DNA of 64,000 nucleotides from Pogostemon cablin (lineage: Eukaryota; Streptophyta; Magnoliopsida; Lamiales; Lamiaceae). The notes beneath the pieces were generated by a model. It worked only from the letters and a program-made list of their open reading frames with translations. It was not told the DNA's origin and did not search any database. The position numbers and the translations under genes are program-made. Below are positions 33,041 to 42,853 of this stretch, piece after piece; within the stretch, counting starts at the first letter, position 1; the number at the start of each line of letters is the position of its first letter. Location: the NCBI GenBank assembly GCA_023678885.1, contig CM042965.1:32531777-32595776 (forward strand), written 5' to 3'.

Positions 33041-34586
33041 TTCCAGCGTGGCCTATTTTCGTGTTTTCGTCATTTTCTCGGCCCGTTCGTGTTTTTAACG
33101 TGAAAAAGCCCACTTTTGAGTCAGAATTCGTAAAGGATAGTTCTCAACTATAAAAGGAGTCCTTGGGGTGTTCCAAACCCTAACTCTTCATACCCTTTCA
33201 CAATTCACCATCTCATCCATCCATCCCGGAGAGTTCGTCAGTATTGCTTACTTGAGAAGGAGAAAAGAAGGTTCAGAATCATGGAGGAGAGAACGGAGGA
33301 TCGCACCATTCTTAGGGTTATTCTTATTCTTTCTTTCTTAATTTTGAATATGCTTTCATACCTAACCATGTGTGTTGTCTGTAACACCATGGGCTAGTAG
33401 GATAGCGATAGGTTTGAAGGTTAAATTGTTTTGAATTGATGATTGATAAGCGTTTTCTCAACACACAAAATAATCCTCAAGTATAAGGATATCAATTGTA
33501 GTCTCGAAAGGTGACCAAGTGAATATCGAACCCAAGGGACGGCGTATTATCAATTTAATTATTATCTAAAATAATTAAGACAAGTTGGTAATTAAGTTCG
33601 AGGTTTAGGATGATTAAACTAATAAACAAGTAATTAAAATAACAAATAAAGTAAATATCACTTGAAGAATACGAAAGTGGATCAAGTAGGAGAATAGGTA
33701 GCTCTAGGGTAATCCAGTTTTACTACTTAATTTCCCTTTCATGCGTTGATGTCCGACTCTACCTTGTGGAATATGGACGCATCACTAAGCCATGCATATC
33801 TACTCTATAGACACAAGTAAACATGCGTGTAACACGTGTGAATAACCTCGGAGCAAGAGATATAATTTCACCCCCCTTTCTAGGTACTATCAGTATCAAT
33901 TATTTCCCCCTAGGATTGGTACTCTAACCCGATATGATCTCCCTTTATAGGTACTATGAAATTATCCTCTTTATCCTACTTAATAACCCGAATTCAATTC
34001 AATTAATAAGTATTCATATAAGATAGTTCTAATGAAGTTTCGGAGTCCCCTCACTTAGAATCATAACATGAAATCCTGTTCAGCGGTGAACGCACTCAAT
34101 CTACAATCAAGATATATATTCAGACTCTATATACCAATTGAAGATGCACAAAACGACCGTGAATATGGATTAAGACAGCACAATCATATATAAAATAAAT
34201 CCACAAGTAGTGTTGTACGGAGTGTATACATGAAAGTTCAATTAACTAGATAAAACTTTCAAACTCCTAAATCTACCAAAAAGGCTCTAGCCCATGATGT
34301 TTCGAAGAACAATCATGGGTGTTGGATAGATCTTACCCGGATGTCCGGAAAATACAAGATAAATTAGGAAACGAATAAACCCTTGATATGGCATCTTCAT
34401 GTCCTTCTCCATCTTGAATCCTCCTCTTGGTTCTCCTCTTGATTCCACAAACGAATCTTCAAAGTGATGGATGGATGGAGAAAAGGAAGTGGATGATGGA
34501 TGGGGGGTGATCCCCCCTTGTGGGGTGTTGTATGGTTGTGGCCTCTCCTCGGTGATTGGTGACGTTTTTCTTGACTGCATGAGCCT

Positions 34587-34595
34587 CCTTTTATA
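34587..34595 (-). promoter_or_regulatory. LTR TATA box (element A, 3' LTR)
   Basis: Minus-strand TATAAAAGG with GC-balanced flanks, at the same place in all four A/B LTRs. Confidence 0.75.
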
Positions 34596-34689
34596 CTTGT
34601 AATCACGTCTCTAGGGCTTGGAATGGGCTTTTCAAGTGATCCCACGCATTTTGGCCTCGAAAATACGGATTTGGTAAGTTCCCGAAGCA

Positions 34690-34760
34690 CAGGTTCGACC
34701 TCGTCAAACAGGTCAAATCACTTGCCACAGGTCGAACCACAGGTCGAACCCTGCTACTGG
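34690..34760. repeat. U3 GGTTCGACC/GGTCGAACC cluster (element A, 3' LTR)
   Basis: Copies of the nonamer GGTTCGACC and its complement GGTCGAACC, upstream of the TATA box on the minus strand. The same word forms the gag repeat array. Confidence 0.88.
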
Positions 34761-35314
34761 ATTTGCGCAGTCTCTCCATTTCACGTATAACTTTCACATC
34801 CGATCTCCGAATTGAGTGATTTTTGTGCTCACGCGATTCTCTCTTCCTTGGATTTCTATCCATATAAAGAAATCACAAGAACTCCAAGAATTGAATATGT
34901 AACAGGCCATGGAAAGTAGCCCTGCAATTCTGTTCGGCACAGCTCGCGCGGCGTCACCACTTTGCTCATAACTTCCTTGTTCGGACTCCGAATGGAATGT
35001 TCTTTATGCCAAAACGACCCTCTCTTCAGTGGCTTTCCAAACATATATCACAATTCCCATTCAGAGCTCCACATCAATACAGAATAATTACACAATTTCG
35101 ACGTGCGTTTATCAGCATTCTTGCACAAATTGCACCTTTTTCTCAAACTTGGCTCTTTTCATCATTTTTCCACCTAAAACACAACAAAACACCTCAAGTG
35201 CACCTTTTTCTCACATATAATGAATATAAGACCATTGTGCTAATATATGACAAGAATATCAATCAAAAAGGTGTTAAATTGGACACTAAAACACGCTTAT
35301 TTTCACTCTCATCA

Positions 35315-37130
35315 ATCCCCCAAACTTACCCGTTGCTCGTCCCGAGGCAACAAAATAAAAATAAAAAGAGAGAGAGAGTAAGAAAATTAGTAGGGAAACA
35401 AGGACTATGAATAATACCCCATTCAAAATACAATTGTCCTCAACTTAGGTCATGCAACTCTCATTATATGTAATAATCAATTCATAGCATACAAGTTAAG
35501 ACAATCACCACCAATTCAAATGCTCCATTGACATGTTCTCACGGGAAGTATATATCACTCGCACTCAAGTGTAAAAGATGTACACTTATGGGCTAAGGTG
35601 TTTACGCTCAAATTCAATTCAAGTGCATGCGTAACCATAAGCTTGCCTATTGTCTCAACTCTCCTTTTACTTGTAGCTAGTAAATCATGGATCAAAAAGG
35701 TCTTTCATTAGGTTGTAATGTAGGCTCTTTGGAATAGGTGGGAAATATATGGATAAGTGACTCAAAACTCGGATCAATCAAGCTACAGTCTCTCTCGATC
35801 TTTCATTCTTCCTCATCACTTCAATTAAGCACAATACTCTCCCATCTTTCTCCTTCAAGCACAACATATTTTCTTTCAACTTTTCCTAGCTCTTCAACTC
35901 CATCATTCTCCTTTTCTTCACCCCCTTTTTCTCTTTTTTTAATTTTCTTTCAAGGTACCAGTTTCGGGCACTACCTCTCACATCCTCCATAGGGTACTAG
36001 ATTTAAGCACTACCCTAGGGTGTTTGATTCCATGGAGTACTAGATTTAAGCACTACTCCACGAATTTTCTTCTTGATCCTTAAGATTTTTCTTTCATCAT
36101 CCTTATCAACCCTCAAATCACCACTCTCTTCAATTAAGCTTTATTGGCTATCAAAAGAATGGATTTAACAAGGCTCAAATGGGCTGACTAGGGATATAAT
36201 GAATTCAGGTAAAGTATATGGGAAAATATGGGTTAAATATCAAAGATGGCCTAATATCATTTCCATAATCCGCTAGACTAATCTTGAATATTCAAGGTGA
36301 CTCAAGGCAAGTTCTAGAATACACGCACAAGAACGATACTCACCAGAAAAGAAATATCATGTGATTATGTAAAATGATCAATAAGGCTCAAAATCTCACA
36401 TAGGTTTTTAACAAGTAACAGAGCACTTTTCATGGTAAGCAATATCACACAAGTACACATAGAACTTCATATCACAATATAACTCAAGTACACTTCCTTC
36501 ATCAATTTCAAGAGCATATGAATTTCAAAGACAATTTTAAACATATAAGCTCACATGGATCACCACCTTAAACTCAATCCTTCCACTCCATGAATTAAAA
36601 GCACATATAAAAATTAGAATAAGGGAACGAGGGCACCTGATTTTTCTTCAATGAATGCTCGAGCTCCTCAGCGTAGAACTCATCTTGCCACCTAGTTACC
36701 TTTTTCTATCATCAAAGCTCAAACAAACTCATCATCACAAGATTCATCAATAATAAAATAGGAGAACTATAAGAAATAAGAAATTGACTATCTAATCGAC
36801 TCCACACACTAGAAACACCACTGAACACTAGGCAAATTGCAAAAAATCGACACATCAAAACCGATTAAAGTTTCAATATACCGCAAAAAATCAACTCCCC
36901 TAGCAAACATTACAAAGAAAATATTATATTCTTGGTGCTTTAATAAGGTAATAACATCACACCCCCCAAACTTAGTAAAAACGTAAGTCGAAACTAAGTT
37001 TGAAAAGAGATGTAATTGCCGATTAGTAAGCACCTCAAATATAAAAATTTCTTACGCACACGAAAGAAATAATAAAGTACTAAAACAGAAGGGCAAGCCC
37101 CAACAGGCGCTCATGTTTAACGTCGAAGAG
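35315..37130 (-). other. 3' non-coding region of element A with internal polypurine tract and hairpin array
   Basis: 1.8 kb from the Gag stop to the LTR, colinear with 46873-48756 of element B. Contains a second polypurine tract (plus CCCCCCAAACTT, 36962-36973) besides the terminal one (35315-35326), and three tandem hairpins at 35952-36061. No reading frame is conserved. Confidence 0.8.
35952..36061 (-). ncRNA. Three tandem hairpins with differing stems (element A copy)
   Basis: On the minus strand, TGGAGTA/TACTCCA, TAGGGTA/TACCCTA and AGGTA/TACCT stems each enclose a 14-nt loop. Two loops read GTGCTTAAATCTAG and the third GTGCCCGAAACTGG. The matching array in element B is at 48038-48148. 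Called as structured RNA of the element transcript by inference. Confidence 0.6.
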
Positions 37131-39116
37131 TCACGACGGTAGAGGACGGTCTTCTCGCATCCTCACCTTCAAATACTTTCTTTCCCTCTTCTTGTCTACA
37201 CGCAACACCTCACCTTTCTTGGTCACAAATATATGATCCTCAGAATTACCTTCCTCCCATGGCTTTCTAGACACCTCCTTGCCAATCTTCCACTTAAATT
37301 CAGAATCATCTGCCTTAGAAAAATTAAGATTAAACAAGTTAGAAACCACGTCAATGCTCTTGCACGATTGAGTCTCCATGGGCATCTTCATTGCATTATC
37401 AAGAGAGAAAACCACATCTTCATTATCCTTCTGCAGTCGAAGCTTCTCGGATCTCAACCTCTTTGCTCTTTCCCACTTCTTTTCCATTGTAAGCTCAGTA
37501 TTATGTCCTTGGGATGACATGGGAGTAGCATCAACATCATAGGGAACATTCGGCGTGGAAAATGGTGCAGAACGAATAGGTTCGACCTCAGTTTGACCAC
37601 TGGTGCTGGTCGAACTAGGTGTGTAATGGTCGAACCAATCGTCTGGAAGGCTGCTCTCTTTCTGTAATTGGGGTTCGACGTGGGTTCGACCTGGGTGATT
37701 GGTCGAACCATCAATGCTTTGGTCAAACCAGTCGTCTGGCATGCTGCTCTCACTTTGAACTTGGGGTTCGATATGGATTCGACCATCAGGACAGGTCGAA
37801 TCGCTTCTCCCTTGGTCGAACCGGCCTACTGTACTATTTCTGCCCTTCGGTTCGACCAGGGTTCGACCAGATGGACTGGTCAAATCATGTCCATCGTGGT
37901 CGAACCGTTGCTGCGACAAAACAGGGTGCTCCAGGATGTGTGGTTCGACCTGGGTTCGACCTGGTGATTTGGTAGAACCAGGGGAGTCGTGGTCGAACCT
38001 CACTTCCATCAAAACAGAGGGTCGCGAACAGGTTAGTTCGACCTTGGTTCGACCAACAGATTTGGTCGAACCCTCTTGATCCTGGTCGAATCGGGCTTCT
38101 TTTACTTTAGATTTCGATTCCGGCTCCGTAGATCCTTCGTACTGTGTTTCACACCTCAATGTGATGGCATTATTCTCTAATGTTTGTGTCAATTGATTCA
38201 CATTTACGGTCATCTGCCCCATAATCAAGGTAAGCTCCTTCAACTGCTTAGATAAATCTACATGCTCAACATTCATGGTATCCTCAAGACAATCAATCCT
38301 TGCATCATTCTTAGCCATGTATCGATTGAAGGTATCTTCAACACTCTTCACTTCTTGCTGCTTCATACTAGGCCCCCTTAGTGTCAACTCTGTAATCTGC
38401 GTCTGCTGGGACTCTAGTAGCTTGTTGATGTTAGCTAAACTAGAGACGATCTCATCATCCCTATTCGGCTTCACCACTTGATGTTCAACCTGCGCTACCT
38501 CGCCAAGTACATATGATCCTCTATCTCTCTCTATTGTCCAGTCACGTGAAATCATAGAGATGTCTTCAAACAACTTTTCTGCTTCAAGTGCGGTCTTAGA
38601 TAACAACGCTCCTCCTGATGATGCATCAATAAATACACGCGACTCACAATCCAATCCGTAGTAGAAGATACTTATGTACTCAGCCTTAGATATTCCATGC
38701 TGTGGACACCTCCTGAGCATGTCTTTAAACCTATCCCACGCCTCATAAAATTTCTCACCTTGATTCATAACAAATCGAGTGATCTCTTGCTTCATTCTTA
38801 AGATCCTTGAGGGTGGCATGTATCTCTCCAAGAACTTCTGCTGCAGTTGGTCCCATGTATTGCAATCGGCTGGATCAAGGGTCTCATACCAAGCTTCCAC
38901 CTTATTAATTAAAGAGAACTTGAATAGGGCGATCCGTCTAGCATTATCATTCGCTCCAGCTCCTTTTTCAGTGTTTGCATAACCAAGAAATCTTCGGAGA
39001 TGTTGATATGGATCTTCAAACCAATCTCCAGAAAAGGGATTCTTTTCCACCATGTTAATAAGAGCGGGATTTATTTCAAAATCATCATCTTCCCCCCTTG
39101 CTCCTATCAACCCCAT
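37131..39116 (-). CDS. Gypsy Gag protein with six-unit repeat array, protease deleted in frame (element A)
   Basis: A frame of 661 residues. The N-terminal third is the Ty3/Gypsy retrotransposon Gag domain (DPYQHLRRFLGYANTEKGA, then WYETLDPADCNTWDQLQQKF, then RYMPPSRILRMKQEITRF, then RCPQHGISKAEYISIFYYGL). Residues near 340-520 are six units of about 31 residues (one of 28) with the pattern RFDx(5)GSTx(5)GRTxVEP. After KKWERAKRLRSEK the sequence jumps to LRLQKDNEDVVFSLDNAMKM; in element B 214 codons including the protease separate these, so A has an in-frame deletion. The ATG at 39114-39116 aligns with an internal Met of the B protein; upstream, the A leader is rearranged and its original frame stops. 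Gag would assemble particles and bind RNA. Confidence 0.9.
   Translation of the reverse strand: MGLIGARGEDDDFEINPALINMVEKNPFSGDWFEDPYQHLRRFLGYANTEKGAGANDNARRIALFKFSLINKVEAWYETLDPADCNTWDQLQQKFLERYMPPSRILRMKQEITRFVMNQGEKFYEAWDRFKDMLRRCPQHGISKAEYISIFYYGLDCESRVFIDASSGGALLSKTALEAEKLFEDISMISRDWTIERDRGSYVLGEVAQVEHQVVKPNRDDEIVSSLANINKLLESQQTQITELTLRGPSMKQQEVKSVEDTFNRYMAKNDARIDCLEDTMNVEHVDLSKQLKELTLIMGQMTVNVNQLTQTLENNAITLRCETQYEGSTEPESKSKVKEARFDQDQEGSTKSVGRTKVELTCSRPSVLMEVRFDHDSPGSTKSPGRTQVEPHILEHPVLSQQRFDHDGHDLTSPSGRTLVEPKGRNSTVGRFDQGRSDSTCPDGRIHIEPQVQSESSMPDDWFDQSIDGSTNHPGRTHVEPQLQKESSLPDDWFDHYTPSSTSTSGQTEVEPIRSAPFSTPNVPYDVDATPMSSQGHNTELTMEKKWERAKRLRSEKLRLQKDNEDVVFSLDNAMKMPMETQSCKSIDVVSNLFNLNFSKADDSEFKWKIGKEVSRKPWEEGNSEDHIFVTKKGEVLRVDKKRERKYLKVRMREDRPLPS
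37580..38090 (-). repeat. Six-unit gag repeat array built from GGTTCGACC/GGTCGAACC (element A)
   Basis: Six units of about 93 bases (the third 84), each with two GGTTCGACC words followed by two GGTCGAACC words, some mutated. Order and unit lengths match element B 45269-45790. Confidence 0.88.
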
Positions 39117-39334
39117 GTTCCGGTCATGTTGATATGGATCTTCAAAAGGGATTCTGCCTTGCTCCGGTCATGTTTAGCTCAATGTGTTATTCGTTCCTTT
39201 CCTTCCCCTCCTTTTTCAAGCACACAAGTAACTCGAAAAAATTCAAGGTTAGATAGAAATAAATAATCACAAATAAAAGAAAAAAAATATCTTAATCAAA
39301 CTAGAAATAATAAAATTAATAATTACAGCCGTCT

Positions 39335-39350
39335 CCGGCAACGGCGCCAA
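39335..39350 (-). other. Primer-binding site of element A (tRNA-Asp type)
   Basis: Minus-strand TTGGCGCCGTTGCCGG, five bases inside the 5' LTR. This is the usual Athila/Tat-type site, complementary to the 3' end of plant tRNA-Asp. Confidence 0.85.
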
Positions 39351-39355
39351 GAACT

Positions 39356-41222
39356 TGATGAGCGTTTTCTCAACACACAAAATAATCCTCAAGTATAAGG
39401 ATATCAATTGTAGTCTCGAAAGGTGACCAAGTGAATATCGAACCCAAGGGACGGCGTATTATCAATTTAATTATTAAATAAAATAATTAAGACAAGTTGG
39501 TAATTAAGTTTGAGGTTTAGGATGATTAAACTAATAAACAAGTAATTAAAATAACAAATAAAGTAAATATCACTTGAAGAATACGAAAGTGGATCAAGTA
39601 GGAGAATAGGTAGCTCTAGGGTAATCCAGTTTTACTACTTAATTTCCCTTTCATGCATTGATGTCCGACTCTACCTTGTGGAATATGGACGCATCACTAA
39701 GCCATGCATATCTACTCTATAGACACAAGTAAACATGCGTGTAACACGTGTGAATAACCTCGGAGCAAGAGATATAATTTCACCCCCCTTTCTAGGTACT
39801 ATCAGTATCAATTATTTCCCCCTAGGATTGGTACTCTAACCCGATATGATCTCCCTTTATAGGTACTATGAAATTATCCTCTTTATCCTACTTAATAACC
39901 CGAATTCAATTCAATTAATAAGTATTCATATAAGATAGTTCTAATGAAGCTTCGGAGTCCCCTCACTTAGAATCATAACATGAAATCCTGTTCAGCGGTG
40001 AACGCACTCAATCTACAACCAAGATATATATTCAGACTCTATATACCAATTGAAGATGCACAAAACGACCGTGAATATGGATTAAGAAAGCACAATCATA
40101 TATAAAATAAATCCACAAGTAGTGTTGTACGGAGTGTATACATGAAAGTTCAATTAACTAGATAAAACCTTCAAACTCCTAAATCTACCAAAAAGGCTCT
40201 AGCCCATGATGTTTCGAAGAACAATCATGGGTGCTGGATAGATCTTACCCGGATGTCCGGAAAATACAAGATAAATTAGGAAACGAATAAACCCTTGATA
40301 TGGCGTCTTCATGCCCTTCTCCATCTTGAATCCTCCTCTTGGTTCTCCTCTTGATTCCACAAACGAATCTTCAAAGTGATGGATGGATGGAGAAAAGGAA
40401 GTGGATGATGGATGGGGGGTGATCCCTCCTTGTGGGGTGTTGTATGGTTGTGGCCTCTCCTCGGTGATTGGTGACGTTTTTCTTGACTGCATGAGCCTCC
40501 TTTTATACTTATAATCACGTCTCTAGGGCTTGGAATGGGCTTTTCAAGTGATCCCACGCGTTTTGGCCTCGAAAATACGGATTTGGTAAGTTCCCGAAGC
40601 GCAGGTTTGACCTCGTCAAACAGGTCGAACCACTTGCCACAGGTCGAACCACAGGTCGAATCCTGCTACTGGATTTGCACAGTCTCTCCGTTTCACGTAT
40701 AACTTTCACATCCGACCTCCAAATTGAGTGATTTTTATGCTCACGCGATCCTCTCTTCCTTGGTCTATCCATATAAAGAAATCACAAGAACTCCAAGAAT
40801 TGAATATGTAACAGGCCATGGAAAGTAGCACTGCAATTTTGTTCGGCACAGCTCGCGCGGCGTCACTACTTTGCTCATAACTTCCTCGTTCGGACTCCGA
40901 ATGGAATGTTCTTTATGCCAAAACGACCCTCTCTTCAGTGGCTTTCCAACCATGTATCACACTTCCCATTCAGAGCTCCACATCAATACAGAATAATTAC
41001 ACAAGTTCGATGTGCGTTTATCAGCATTCTTGCACAAATTGCACCTTTTCTCAAACTTGGCTCTTTTCATCCTTTTTCCACCTAAAACACAACAAAACAC
41101 CTCAAGTGCACATTTTTCTCACATATAATGAATATAAGACCATTGTGCTAATATAAGACAAGAATATCAATAAAAAATGTATTAAATTGGACACTAAAAG
41201 ACGCTTATTTTCACTCTCATCA
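39356..41222 (-). repeat. 5' LTR of element A
   Basis: 1,867 bp. Minus-strand TATA box at 40499-40507; U3 GGTTCGACC/GGTCGAACC cluster at about 40595-40670; followed by the target duplication ATGAT. Confidence 0.95.
40499..40507 (-). promoter_or_regulatory. LTR TATA box (element A, 5' LTR)
   Basis: Minus-strand TATAAAAGG. It should direct the element's genomic transcript, with the start about 25-30 bases further left. Confidence 0.78.
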
Positions 41223-42035
41223 ATGATCTAGACTTAAGGTTGGATATCTGCAGTATACTTATTTATTTATTAATGCTTTGATTTTAGACTTATATTTTGT
41301 CTTATATGATCTGTCCTTATTCATGTGTATGTCAATGCCTTTTGCATGCTTATGCTTATTGCTTGTGTTATATAAGAATTGTATTTGTCAACCTGTTATG
41401 GGTAAAGAGGATCCAACCATATAACCTTTATTCATTAGAATAATTAATACTGGACACCTAATATATTTATTAATTACCATTCTAGAGGATTTGGTTTCTT
41501 AGATTATTAGGTGGGAATTGAGGTTTAATTCTTAAGTACCTATAAAGGGAAGTCTAGTGCACTAACCTTTAATGGAATTTTGCATGAAGTACCTAGAAAG
41601 GGAGTAGGGATTACTCTTCTGCATTTGAGGGTTTAAACTAGATTTATGTATTAAGTTTACTTTAGAAAAGAGATTTAACATAATTTAGTGATTGCTTTCA
41701 TAAGAACTGCAGGGATTCTAACTGATTGTCTAGTGATTTGATTTGACCAACTTAACTGGGTTTCCTAGTGCTGTTTGTCTTCTCTCTTGAATACTTTCCT
41801 TATTTAATTAATTGTTATTTTATTATTTTTAGTAATTATTTTCTACATAGTTAATTTAGGTAATTCTCTTTATAAACCACCAGATTTGTCTTAAATTAGA
41901 ATAGTCATAATTAGATTAAATAGTAGATCTATAATTATCCCTTGGGTACGATATTATTTTTACTTGGTCACACGTGAAACTACAATTGATTCTCTACACT
42001 TGGGGATACATGCAAAATTGTGAACAAGCATGGAT

Positions 42036-42133
42036 GATAGGCATTCCATGGAATGTACGCACGAGGAGATGCTGGGAATTGGAAATTGAACATCATAGTC
42101 ATCATCTCCTCCATGTTGTTGGAGTGCACCCGC
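42036..42133 (-). pseudogene. Element E Gag, segment between two nested insertions
   Basis: The minus strand reads VHSNNMEEMMTMMFNFQFPA and RAYIPWNAYHPPPP, joining upstream to REYYEEQSR at 50623-50650 and downstream to the proline tail at 32683-32703. The segment is bounded by the TGGAT duplication of the solo LTR and the CCCGC duplication of element B. Confidence 0.7.
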
Positions 42134-42406
42134 TGATGAGAGTGAAAATAAGCGTGTTTTAGTGTCCAATTTAATACATTTTTGATTGATATTCTTGTCT
42201 TATATTAGCACAATGGTCTTATATTCATTATATGTGAGAAAAAGGTGCACTTGAGGTGTTTTGTTGTGTTTTAGGTGGAAAAAGGATGAAAAAAGCCAAG
42301 TTTGAGAAAAGGTGCAATTTGTGCAAGAATGCTGATAAACGCACATCCAGCTTGTGTAATTATTCTGTATTGATGTGGAGCTCTGAATGAGAAGTGTGAT
42401 ATATTG

Positions 42407-42690
42407 TTGGAAAGTCACTGAAGAGAGGGTCGTTTTGGCATAAAGAACATCCTATTCGGAGTCCGAACGAGGAAGTTATGAGCAAAGTGGTGACGCCGCG
42501 CGAGCTGTGCCGAACAGAACTGATGTGCTACTTTCCATGACTTGTTACATATTCAATTCTTGGAGTTTTTGTGACATCTTTATATTCAGAGAAAGCCAAG
42601 GAAGAGAGGATCGCGTGAGCGCAAAAATCACTTAATTCGGAGGTTGGATGTGAAAGTTATACGCGAAACGGAGAGACTGCGCAAATCCAG
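42407..42690 (+). repeat. Duplicated U3 module shared between LTR families
   Basis: Two diverged copies (about 42407-42500 and 42598-42690) of a module: GAAGAGAGG-TCG, then an A-rich centre, then ATTCGGAG-x-CCGAA / TTCGGAGGTTGGATG, then GAAGTTAT-x-GCAAA/GCGAAA. The same module occurs in the unrelated solo LTR at 32832-32920 and in the LTR fragment at 51715-51795. Confidence 0.75.
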
Positions 42691-42696
42691 TAGCAG

Positions 42697-42756
42697 GGTT
42701 CGACCTGTGGTTCGACCAAAGAGGGAGTGGTTCGACCTGTTTGACGAGGTCGAACC
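42697..42756. repeat. U3 GGTTCGACC/GGTCGAACC cluster (element B, 5' LTR)
   Basis: GGTTCGACC at 42697-42705, 42709-42717 and 42729-42737, then its complement GGTCGAACC at 42748-42756. The TATA box follows 89 bases later. Confidence 0.93.
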
Positions 42757-42844
42757 TACGTACGGGAACTTACGTATTTTCGAGGCCAAAACGCGTGGGA
42801 TCACTTGAAAAGCCCATTCCAAGCCCTAGAGACGTGATTACAAG

Positions 42845-42853
42845 TATAAAAGG
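42845..42853 (+). promoter_or_regulatory. LTR TATA box (element B, 5' LTR)
   Basis: TATAAAAGG; conserved in all A and B LTR copies. Confidence 0.8.

Larger units (their letters stand above)
33444..35314 (-). repeat. 3' LTR of element A
   Basis: A 1,871-bp copy of 39356-41222. Minus-strand TATAAAAGG at 34587-34595. The terminus is TGATAAGCG in place of TGATGAGCG in its partner. Confidence 0.95.
33444..41222 (-). mobile_element. Gypsy element A: non-autonomous, Gag-only, protease deleted
   Basis: The element is 7,779 bp, minus strand, flanked by the perfect 5-bp duplication ATGAT (33439-33443 and 41223-41227). LTRs 33444-35314 and 39356-41222 (about 1.87 kb) are nearly identical by eye. Primer site 39335-39350; polypurine tract just inside 35314. 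The interior has one long frame (37131-39116, Gag) and a 1.8-kb 3' non-coding region. RT, RNase H and integrase are absent, so any mobility depends on other Gypsy elements. Close relative of element B in the opposite orientation. Confidence 0.96.
32709..42030 (+). repeat. Solo LTR of a Gypsy element, interrupted by element A
   Basis: Its two parts are 32709-33443 and 41228-42030, about 1.54 kb after removing element A. It starts TGATTAGTGTGAAAATC and ends GTGAACAAGCA, with a perfect 5-bp duplication TGGAT at 32704-32708 and 42031-42035. Plus-strand TATAAAAGG is at 33149-33157, CCATCCATCC leader repeats at about 33216-33227, and a GGCACGACTCGTGCC palindrome array upstream. It lies in the gag tail of element E. 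Confidence 0.92.

Noticed and set aside
37619..37975. Plus-strand frames of about 100-118 codons over the element A gag repeat
   Set aside because: They are antisense shadows. The palindromic GGTTCGACC/GGTCGAACC words leave both strands open and give similar peptides.
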